A DNA stretch of 64,000 bases from Norana najaformis. Lineage: Eukaryota; Annelida; Clitellata; Crassiclitellata; Hormogastridae. Location of the stretch: contig OZ029919.1 in assembly GCA_964023275.1 (NCBI GenBank), positions 35,007,865 through 35,071,864 on the forward strand, in the 5' to 3' direction. Both the position numbers and the translations under genes were made by a program. Position 1 is the first letter of the stretch. Every line of letters begins with the position of its first letter. The notes under the pieces are model-generated. The model was not told where the DNA came from, made no database searches, and was given only the letters and a program-made list of their open reading frames with translations. Shown here one piece after another: positions 46,701-58,700 of this stretch.

Positions 46701-49700
46701 GAGAGGCAGAGACCACATCCTTCCGGACTACAACAGCGGTCGCGTCGCCTACGGACTGCCTGCAATCGAGAACTGGTCTGACATCAATCCATGGCTGCAC
46801 AAAGTTAATCCACAGGTAGAGTGGGTGAAGTTTTTGGAGGTAAGGTGTTGCAGTCGGAGTTAGCGAATTAACAGAGATTGTGTTTATAAATATCAGTCAA
46901 CAACAGATTGCGTTGACACAGCATATCATCACCTTTGCCTATCTGTACAGCATATTCAAAACTTTATCAGCTCACCATCCACAGGGACCTTACATGGCGT
47001 GGCGCCCATTCAAACGGGTGAAGGTACTCACCCAATCAGTTCATTGCAAAATGAGCAGGGTCAAGGCCATACGACGGCTGTAGAAAACCATTTACATTTA
47101 CATGTCTCTGACTGAGAAGGAAAGCAAACGTTTGGCTGAGTTCTGCAGTTTTCACTTAAGATCTTGTTTCACTGACCTATTAGACTTTGACTGGATTTTT
47201 TTGTTGAATCATGATTTGGACAACGGTTTCGCTCGAAGCAACCATCAGTTGATGCCTTGTGGGTTGTTATGACGGCACTGTGGTAGACATTGAATTAGAT
47301 TTCCATGTCATATTTAGGAGGCACATGCAGGTTTACAGCTTGACCACTCCATGAGAATGTGTAGTGCTTTTGTTGAGTTTATTTTCTGAGCATTGGCCGG
47401 CTGTATTCACTCTTAAAGTGATGACCTCTACTTTGACGTGCTGTTTGCTCTAAAAATTTACTTATCCTATGGTTTTAATTAGATCTGTATTTGTGTTAGG
47501 CCATTGAGAGACTGAGGGATGTTTACAACGGGTCGTTGAACCTGGTTGATCCGTACCCTGGCGGACTGATGGAGGCCACTCCACACAGCATAGGACCTCT
47601 TTTTACAGCCGTCATCTTGGATCAGTTCCTCCGAATTCGAGATGGAGATCGGTTCTGGTTTGAAAATCCATCCAACAAGTGAGAAGAAACTTCCTTCAAA
47701 ACTGATTCAGCTGATATTTTCTTATCAGAATCACTTGCTTATAGTTTTAATGAAAAACTCATTAATTTTGATTAACAGAAACTCGGCCAGGTCAGTGTAA
47801 GTACAAGGTCATGTTGGGTTAATGTGATGAAACAGGCCAACGTGTTGTAAGTACGATGTAGATGTTACGCAAATGTTATGTAATGCCAATGTTATTGTGG
47901 ATTATCTCATTGTTATTCATTGGTGCAGTGGCAGACCGGAAAATTCATTTTTCCCTTTTGGGTTCAAATCCTGCTATCTCTTGTGAAATTGACAACTTGT
48001 TGTCAAACCAGGTTACCCTTGAGAAAAGGTTGTCCGGTTGTCATGTTTGGACTTTGGGCTACTGGTCTTTTGAGTCCAGGGCCACGTCTGTCTCTGATCA
48101 CGAATGTTGATATAGGCAGCATTTCAAACTTAAGAGAACACTTTTCCTTATTTGAATGTTTTGTTGAACTGCTCTTCTAATTTTGAGTTGTGCAACATTT
48201 AAATGGCTTGAAATTCTTCTACAAACAACTGTAGATTGTTTTCGAAAGAGGACGTTCTGGCCGTACGAAAACTCCAGTTCCGTGATGTTCTTTTGGCATC
48301 GACTCGGATCAGTTCTGAAGACCTTCAGGAGAATGTTTTCTTCTGGAGACGAGGTGACTCTCGAATCTTCTAATCTGGCAACCGCTATAGCACACAGTGC
48401 TTTGATTGATAGCAGCCTCAGAGTGATACCTTGGGCTGTGCTCGTAATCTCTTAGATGGATTCTGACCAGATCTGGATGAGATCTCGGACGAAGGCTGTG
48501 TTGGAACAGCAAACTGGATAACCTGAGTGACGACAGAGAACCAGTAGACAGAAATTCCTAAACTGAAAATGCACAGAAGCCTGATGCTCACGTTCATATT
48601 ATGTGTGTGAATCTCAGCATTTATAAAGCCCCTTTTAAGGACCACTCAAAAACGCTGCCAAAATAGCTGTTTAATTAAAAGACTTTTCTTAAGATAGGAT
48701 GAGAATTTTTAAGGATCTGTTGATTTCCTTGTGGTCTCGGACTGATTTCAGTTGCACTCAGAGTTGTATTCTGTTATGGATTAGATTATATTAGACGAAT
48801 TTGTGGGATTTCTTGTAAGAAACTAATTGCAGGCGATCCGTGTCCTCAGCCAAAGCAGTTGGAGCAGGGTGACCTGGAACCGTGCTCTCCACATCAAGGA
48901 TTCGACTATTTTGTCGGAAGCGAGATTTCCTACATCACTGCATTCACCTGCCTCGGTCTACTGCCATTCGGTGAGTATGCACGCATACACGAATCGGTCA
49001 TCAGATGACTGATGTTATCACCCAGAACCTGATTTCTCATTTAAAAAATAGATGACAAGTGATTGGATTACCTTCTCAGGATCCTACTTGCTTACTGTTT
49101 ATGAAAACTTCCGTATTTGGTGTTTGGCCAGAATTTCACATGAACGAGTTTACCAAACTTAAAAAGATGGTTTGCTGTAAGAAACACTATGTCTTTTACT
49201 TACAGTTAATGGCAGCATTGATGAGCAACGATAACAACAAGATGGCAACAAGCAGCAACAATAACAACATAAGGCAAGAATGAGCAACCATGCGATTGAC
49301 ATGTGTTATCTTTTCAGTCTGCATTCTGATTGCCTACCTGATTGCCAAACTGAAGCAGTTCTTAAACGAACGAAGAATCCAGATGGTACACCTGAAAGCG
49401 TTTGGCAAGTCGTCAAATGGCACACCTGGAATGTATCAAGGTAAGAAAGAGGATCACCTGTGTCAAGTGCACAAAAGTACAAGAAACATCTCCTCAAGAG
49501 AGAGAACTACAGATTTTCCCCTTCATCGAGTATTTGACCGAAAAATATCCATTTAACTATGGATTATTTACCTGGATTATTTTCAGATAATTTTCAGATA
49601 ATGATGAAATCTGTTTACCTTGAGTAAGTAATGCTTACCTTTGGTAATTAGTTTTTACCTTGAGCAGTTGATTTTGTACCTTGAGATTGACAAAAGACCA

Positions 49701-52700
49701 AAACGATAATTTGAGATGTTATTTCATGTGTCTAGCTCTGGAATGGCTGGGAAACCGAGATGCTGTACGTCACGTGGAGCTGCACCTGTCACGTGATCAG
49801 TGCACATTGTGTGTCGTTTCACATCAGAAAGTGGTTCTGCGAGCGGTTGACCTTTCGCGCCATTCCAAACTCATGATCTGGTTGTCATCCGATAAAAATC
49901 GCAACCATCTCTCTGTACACGTTCCTCATGAATACGATCTCGTAAGAATATCTTGCTTGTGCACCTTATTATAAGTATGGTACTGCAATGTAAATGTACA
50001 CGTTTCTATATAGCGACCGTAAGGCCTCGACCCTGCTCCGTTGGCACTGAATTAATCGGGTGAGATCCTTCACACCGCTGCCATTTTAATGGGTGCAATG
50101 CCACTTAAGGTCCCCGTGTACAGACCATGGTAACCCGAGATTCAAATCTCTGAAGTAAGCTACAATTGGGTTGCAAACCGGCATCCTCGCGCACAGAGGC
50201 GCTTTAATGTACAAGTTAACCAATGTAGCTGACCAGGCCTGTACACAGTTCCTGAGAGATTTATATTGCACAAGTTCTAGGAAAAATCGTCACTAGTGCT
50301 CAGCATAAAGAGTTGCTGCAGCTGATTATGTTGATGTGAGCATTCCTAAATCACAAGACATTTGAATCACTTTTCAGTATGCAATCGACTTCTGTTGTCT
50401 GCGTCAGGTGTTGCGCTTTCGATCGGAAAGAGATCGGACACAGTTTGTTTCTGGACTTCGAGATTTGCTAAAACACAGCGAGAAGAGTCTTCTTGTTCAT
50501 GAGAATCAGACGAAGGACTTGTTCGCACGTTCAATGACGAGACAGAAGAGACAGGAGCTGCTCACAGCTTTCTTCCGCAGCATCTTTGCCGAGGTTTAAT
50601 CAATCTGCCTTCAGGGTTTTTTCTATTCAAGGATCGTGCCATTAAGCACTGTTGTTGAATGATGGAGGGGTAACCTTCACTTACCTTAGGCACTTACTTT
50701 ATGAACCGTAAGCATTTGTCTCAATGTACTTTAGGCATTTAGTTTATTTTACTTTGAATCACCGTAGGCAGTTAACGTACTTTTTGGTATATAATTTATC
50801 TTACTTTCACTTACCAAAGGCATTTAGCTTATCTTACCTCAGGAAGTTAACTTATCTTAAGCTGCTATTGTGTTACTGTTACGGACGAAGCTCTTATTCA
50901 GTGAAGCGCTTTTACTGATCCAACTGAATATTTCTGGCCGTCTGAGTTCTGCCTGATGTTGATAGTTTTTCCTGTGGCCTGGTTTCACTGAGGCCTCAGT
51001 AGCAGATGTCCAGTTAAACCTCTTAAAACTGGGTGTGATTTCAGTCCTTACTGACCTTTGGACTAAGTCTTACCTGGAGATTTCTGATCTTTTTAACGTT
51101 GTTCTTTGTTAATTCAAAGATGTCTTATACTCGTTGTGGAATGCAAACTTGTGGTGAAGGCAGAATCTTGAGATATTAGCGGCAATTAGTGTTTTGAATA
51201 TTGTTTTGTGTTTTCTTTTGTACAGTTGATGTTGCTAGGTCTGTTGGAGGATTTGAGGGGCGAGTGTTGTAGCGTATAATATATAGGTGATGACCTTATG
51301 TTGTAGGCTCATAATGCTATGACCTTTATAATGTCATGACCTTCTGTTGTAGGCGCATAATACTATGACCTTTATAATGTCATGACCTTCTGTTGTAGGC
51401 GCATAATGCTATGACCTTTATAATGTCATGACCTTCTGTTGTAGGCACATAATGCCAAGGAAATCAAGCATCCAGATGAGCTGGAGTTACACCAGTGCAA
51501 GGAAATCGTGGACTGTGAACTCACACGAGTAAATAACTAAACTGAAGACACTTCTATAGCGCCATTAACATAATATGCTTAAGGCGTCAGTCGATGGTCG
51601 CTTCAAGTGAAATCGTAATCAAAAATCATAATCTGTTGGAGAAGCCCCATAGAATTCAGATGGGTCAGAGAAATCGGAAGTCAGGCTACAGTGGATAAAC
51701 AATTTGAAAGAGATGAGTGTCAGTGTAAGAAAGAGGATCACATGAAACAATGTGAAGGACGTCAAAGAATTGACAAAACGAACTGAACTGGGACATGAAT
51801 TCCTCCAAAGCTTTGGACCTTCTAGTCATTTAAATGGCGCCTTTAGAGTGCTTCATTTTTATTTTCTTCCATCTGTAGACCGAATTTGCAGAGGCACTTG
51901 CGATGAAGACAGACTCGATGTTTGTGAATCAGATGTTTGCTTTGATTGATCGTGATGGAAACGGTTACATCTCCTTCCGAGAACTCCTCTATGCTGTCCT
52001 GCTCTTTGCCAAGGGTATGCTTACTTACTTACTTGTTCTGTTTCCTTAAACACAGCAGCTCTTGTGCTTCTAATATATTATCATCATTAATTAATATATC
52101 CTCCTCCTCTGCTTCTAGCTTCCTTTCCTCATTCTCCTCTTCCTCTGTCTCTTTCTCTGTCTCCTCCATTTCATCCTCTTCTTTCATCTATTCCTCCTGA
52201 TTCTCCTCGTCATTGTCTTTTCTTCTTCATCGCCATTTCTTGATTTGTCTTTCTTGAGGACCTTGTTCTGTATCTGTCAATCATTCTTGGTTGTAATTTT
52301 CGGCTGTATTTGGACAAATCTGCACAGGAAGTTGTGAAGACAAACTGCACATCCTGTTTCTCATGTACGATCGAGATCAGAGTGGATCGCTGAGTCGTCA
52401 GGAAGTCACCGAAATGATCAGGTCACGTCTTTGATCTTCACAGTCCTTGCCAATGTTGCTCTTTTATGGAATTTTTGACTAAGCAATTTTAAAAACTGGA
52501 AAAATGAGCGCTTGTAATCATAATCGTAAGCTCGAGACTTCTACAGCGCTAATGAAACCTAAGTCACGGGAACCAGCCTATTCGCAGAAGTCACAGACGA
52601 TAGGCAGGAAGGATTGGATTCCAGGTCAAAATCCAAGAGTCAGGCAGGCAGACAGTCAGACGGCTACACTGGGTGGTGTTTGGATTTGAGCCGGAAAGTG

Positions 52701-55700
52701 AAACAAAGGGAAGAGGATGGTAGAGTGTGCTGTTGATATAAAGTCTCACTTCTACAATAACCATCAGTTGATTCCTTGAGTGTTCAGAGGATAGTGGCAC
52801 TATAGCAAATCTCTAGATTTGATTAGAGTAGAGATTGAGGTATCTAGATTAGATTTGATGAGAGTTGGTGCTCTTGTGATTATGATTTTGTTGGTAAATC
52901 AATGTTATTTGCATATGTGGGTCATGAAGGTCTCTGATGGAGATGGCCAATTCAAGCCTCAGTTCCGACGAGATAGAGCAACTCGTTGACAAGATGTTCG
53001 TCTCTTCCGGTCTGGAGCGGACGAATTCTCTCCGGTTTAAGGACTTTGCTCGTGTCCTTGGTGACAAGATGGAAATGCTGTGGGACGTCTGTCTTGACTG
53101 GAAGGGTAGGTCACCTGCGTAGGTCACCACCAGAGCAGGAAACTCAGAGGAAACAGGACTCTGTAAATATCAGTTTTAGATTTCTTCAGTTGCTGCTGGT
53201 TGGTTGTTTTGCTGGCCGTGTTTCTGGTGCCTGTGAGAGACTCTTAAACGATGCTCCCTAAAATTGCTTTGATGCCCAGTCTGAATGTGCATAGTCTGTG
53301 TTGTTATTCTGAGAAGAAACATGCCATCATTGTGAGAATCTAGGGTGCATTATAAATAGCAATACTTACTGACTTACTGGCTTACTTTCCTAAACTGATG
53401 CAAAAGTAAGTAAGTAACTTGTGGGAACCAGGAAACAAACACAGCTGAACTTTGTTATCAGTACTTCTGTGATACGTATGGCCTTTCATATTAATTGTTA
53501 GCCCCGTCATCTAAATCATCGTACAGTTGGTTAACTGAGGTTTATTTGAAGAAGTTAAATTGTTTGAGCCTTCGTTGTTCAGACTTTGTTGCTGGTGTAA
53601 GATCTGTCTACTTTCAGGAACAAAGATTTGTCTACCAAAACAAAAGTCTGGCAGCAAACGGTAGGAGACTGATTTATTATTTTTTATTATTATTATTATT
53701 GTTATTTTTATATTATTATTATTTATGCATTCATTAAGTAACACTATGTGTGAGCACTTTACTTTCATAATGCTACTATTGTACTCCTTCTGACCCTGAA
53801 AGGATGGAGGGACGAGTTGTTCCACAAGTGGTCATCCATCCAAGTCCTAACTCAGCTTCATCTGTCGTAACTCCATCCTGCCTGCCATTGTTTAGCTGGT
53901 GCTGTTGGCAGTGTTCATTGGAAGATGCTGATGTTGATACATGATGTGTGCAACTAGGAAGGACAGAGAGTCAGAGAGCAGAACGAAGGCACCGCACACG
54001 TTTGGAGCAGCAACTGAGCCAAGCGCCTCATCGTTCACTAGACGAGCGCTCTTTCTTCAGAATCTCCATCACTATGTCGAAAACCATCGGCAGCAAATCG
54101 TCTACCTCTTCATCTTCTTCAGCGTCTGCATTCTGCTCTTTGCCGAGCGATTCTACAGTGCGTCTGCTGTTAACTGTTTGTTCTTCTTGTTGGTTTTAAG
54201 TGAGAATGTTCAACTTAGGAAATTGTTCTAGCAGTTCTGTTGAAATCTGAAGTCTGTCTACCTATTAATTCTGGCAGAACATTTCATACAACGCCTCTTA
54301 AGAGCGCCTCAGCAGCACTATTACTATTGAACAGATGGAGAAAATGTACCAGCTTATACACGAGCGCTGCGTCAAGTCAGAAGGGTTGTCCAGAGAAAAC
54401 ATGTGAAGAACAAGATCCAGTTGCAGGGAGACCAGAGAGGGAAGGAGACCAAGGAGCTGATATGGTGGGTGGTATTTAGGCTGAGATAAATGGAAAGACA
54501 GCAGCTGGATCGATCAGAGGTGGGACTTCAGTATAAGGTACATTTCATACATGATAAATATACGTGTGGTGCAAAAATAAGAACATGTAGTATTTGTTTA
54601 AGGTTTGTACTCTGAATTGCTTCCAACAACGGGGATCCAGGTAAGGCATACCCATCCCCCCTTAAACTTAGCTGGCAGATGTGCCCCATAGATCTGCTCT
54701 TGGCTTCATGTATCGGATGGCATTGGTCGTCTTCTGTGACTAGGGTATGCAGTGGAACAGGAACATCGTGGCTGGCGTAGCATTGCCGGTTATGGCGTCA
54801 GTCTAACGAGAGGCGCAGCGGCTGGAATGTCGTTCACGTTTTCCCTTCTGCTGCTGACGATGTGTCACAACATCATCACGAAACTACGTGAAACTGTTCT
54901 CAACCTCTACATTCCGTTCGACTACAATGTCGAGTTTCACAAAGTAATCGCCTACACTGCACTCTTCTTCTCAGGTGAGGTCCTAAAGGCCAATCAGTCA
55001 CAAATGGTCTTTGGTCTTGAGACTAATCCGTCTAATCTAATCTACTGACTTCTTCAGCGCTGTTGTGATAATGCACAAGGCGTCAATTGATGTAGTCAGA
55101 AATCGTAATTGGATTGACAATGTCATGGCATGGACTGGCCTGTCGGGCACGATGATGGTGAACGCTACGTGCGACAGATGGCGTTGGGAGAGGATAGTCC
55201 ATACATGTAGTCAACCGTCGCGAAGCGACGATGGCGTTGTGACATGACATGACATGATAGAAATCGTAATCTGTGTAACATGAAATAACAAATGGTCTTT
55301 TGGGGCCTAGAGACCGGTTGATAACACTGGGTGATAACATGTGGTCTCTTTGATCTTTGAGACCTTTAAATGTTAAACAACAAAAAATCTCTGTAATCTC
55401 AAAGACCGATAGATCTGTATGGCAAGAAAGAGCCGAAGGTTTATGAGAACAATGATAATGACTAAAATGATGATGATGACGACGACGACGATGATGATGA
55501 CATTTTTAGTGTGTTGACTGGTTTCAGTACTGCACATCATTGGCTACTGCTTCAACTTCTACCATGTTGCCACTCAACCAGTGGAATTCCTGTGCATCTT
55601 CGATGAGATCTACTTCAGGTGATTTGCCATCTGACCACTTGTCGCAGAGAATTTTAGACTCTTATTCAAGTGACTCAGTTGGTGACTTTGAATTAGTTTT

Positions 55701-58700
55701 CTTCTGCTTCATGAATTTTAAATGATTTCAGAGTGCTGCTTCCCAGCGCTTTTCCAGGTAAGACGTCTTACCTCTTAAAAATTGGTCATTACTTGTCTCA
55801 CTTGGACTTCTTACTAATAATAATAACAGTAAACAGTAAATATTCTGCACCGTTGTCTAATGCTGATTATTAAGCGAGATTCTGAAATGCGAGGTTCATT
55901 TTAAACATGAAATGACAAAGCGTAGGAAATGTTTTGTATTTTCAGGTCGGATTTCCTGCCCAAAATCCACTATTGGTTGTTTCAGACCATACCAGGTATG
56001 ATCACAGACCGTGTTGGTTCGTTTGTTTGTTTCTCACCTGCAAGATGTAGTAATAATGCAATAAAGATAGTAAAGTAATAAAAAATAAACATTTTCTACA
56101 CTTCTTCAGAGATCTGGTAGATGGCCATGTTTCAGCAAAAGTCTGAGTAATTTTACAATCAAATGTAATATTTGTGTACCTGGGTATGTGTGCATCTATG
56201 TATATGTGTGTTTGTATTTATGTATGTATGTATGTATGCATGTTAGCTTGCATGTTTGTATCTGGACCTTTTTATAGCACCAGTTATTTACCTCACAAAA
56301 GCACTTTCTGCTAGTCTGCCTGATGTTAGAGCTGTGGAGGAACAAGAAGGTCATTTGTAGATGAAAGATAACAAAGTCTGATTTCTGTGGACAGGTTTCA
56401 CTGGGATCCTCCTGGTTGTAATCATCTGCGTAATGTACATCTTTGCGACTGCCACGGCCCGGGTGTACATCTTTAACGCATTCTGGGTGACCCACAAGCT
56501 CTTCTACGCGCTCTACGTAATCACGGTCCTGCACGGGTCGGTCCGGGTCGTCCAGGAACCATACTTTGCTTACTACTTGGTCGGACCCGCTCTTCTCTTC
56601 ACCTTCGACAAACTCGTCTCTCTTAGTCGCAAGAAACGCGAACTCACTGTCGTCCATGCTGAACTACTGCCATCAGGTCGATATTATTTTATTAATAGTT
56701 AAAGTAGAGTAAAGTGAGTTTAATAACAGAAGATCCGTAGCTTTAAGGTCAGCGCAAGAGGCAGCCACGAGTTTGAAGCATTAGCAACTTCTGCAGGTAG
56801 GCAGTCCTCTCCCTCGCTGTCCGATCTTCTCACCATCAATGTGTGGTCAGTGTACTCTAATTTTACAGCTGATTTCACCAGAGGGAATAGAAATCTTTAA
56901 GTGTCTTTCTCACATGTTGGCAGTTTTAACCTCTGACCTCTAAGTTGACAGTTCGCTGAAACATTGACCACTAGACTATGCACATGCCAACAATACTGGG
57001 GAGAATAATATTACTATCATTATATTTACTATTATAATTGTTATTATCATGTTCATGAGGCCACTAGTCATAAATACCTTATTATGAGCCAATCCCAGGC
57101 AGACCATCTGCATGCTAGTTTGCACAGAATTGTCCCTTCTGGGTAAAATGCCTGGTTGCTTCCCATTTCTCTCTTCACCCCTTACCCTTTCCAATCGCCC
57201 ATTCCCTCTTTTTTCCCTGTCCTACTCCATCTTCCTGTTTTGTCCCTTTGCTGTCCCTCTCCAGCTCCCTTTCCTTGGCCAAGCGAAAAGAAATTACTTT
57301 GTTCTCTTAGTTTTCACATGATGCCACCAAATGTTGTATGTGGCATCAGGGACCACATGCAGACACATCTAAGTATATGGCATGGATATTATAATATATA
57401 GTAATATGGTTATGGATATTACCCTATATAGTAATAATAATAATAATAAGATGGTGTTTGATTGCATCTTCTTTGCACTGACAGATGTGACGCTGTTGGA
57501 GTTCAAGCGACCTACGAACTTTGACTTTCGTTCGGGTCAGTGGATACGTCTGGCTTGTGCTCCGCTTGGAAAAGACGAATACCACTCGCTGACGCTCACC
57601 TCAGCTCCTCACGAGCAGACTCTGTCGGTTCACGTGCGAGCCGTCGGGCCGTGGACGACCAACCTACGCAAAGTCTTTGATCCAGATTCGTTTCGTGGAA
57701 CCTCCTACCCAAAGGTCTGGCTCTATTATATTATATTCCTCTTTTTCCCCTTAAAATTCCAAACACCATCCACCACAGCCGTCCGACTGCCTGTCTGCCT
57801 GCCCGACTCTTGGATCTTAACCTGGAACCGAAGTGCTGAACCCTTCTTGCCTATCAATTTTGCTTTGACTAAGCGCCTGTGAACAAGCTGGTTGCTGTGA
57901 CTTGGCTTTTGTTAGGCATTGTAGAAATCTTGAGTTTATAATTGTGATTACAAACAAAACCGGTCAGTATTACAGAAGATTGGGACGTATTTTAGAGTCT
58001 GTGAGAGGATTGTAAGAGGTGCTCTGTCAATGATTCATACATATACAAACATACATACACACATACATGTGTGTATGTATGAATGCGGTTCTGTATAAAA
58101 CATGATGATGGTTTGTAGGTGTACGTTGATGGTCCATTTGGCGCTGGCCAACAGGACTGGATAGACTATGAGGTGTCGGTGTTGGTTGGCGGTGGAATCG
58201 GAGTGACGCCATACGCTTCCATTCTCAAGGACTTCGTCTTCCTGACATCCGTCAAGAACGCGTTCCGGATGAAGTGTCGCAAAGTGAGTCACTGAGTCCT
58301 TGTGGTCTGAAATTTGGCCAACGTTTCATCTGGGCGAATTGCATGGCTCACTGCAAAATGACTTTTCTGCTGCATTTAGAGTTTCAGTTGTACCCTATAT
58401 ATGTAAAGCCAGCTGACCATGAACAGTTCTAGTCTGACGGTCTGACCAGAGAAAGGCAGTAGTTCTGTCCAGAGGACTGTTGTCGTTTTGGAATGCGGTT
58501 TTTACTTACAAGTGACCATCAGTTGATGCCTTTGCCTTTGTATGATAATGGCGCAACAGAAGTTTCCAGATTAGATTAGATTAGATTCCAAGCTACACAT
58601 CACATCTTAGTTGTGTCGATATCTAGGTAATTACGTGCAATTTCTAACTGCACTACGAATCGCGTGTGTTGCTGATTGTTGGAAAGTTTCTAGATGAGTT

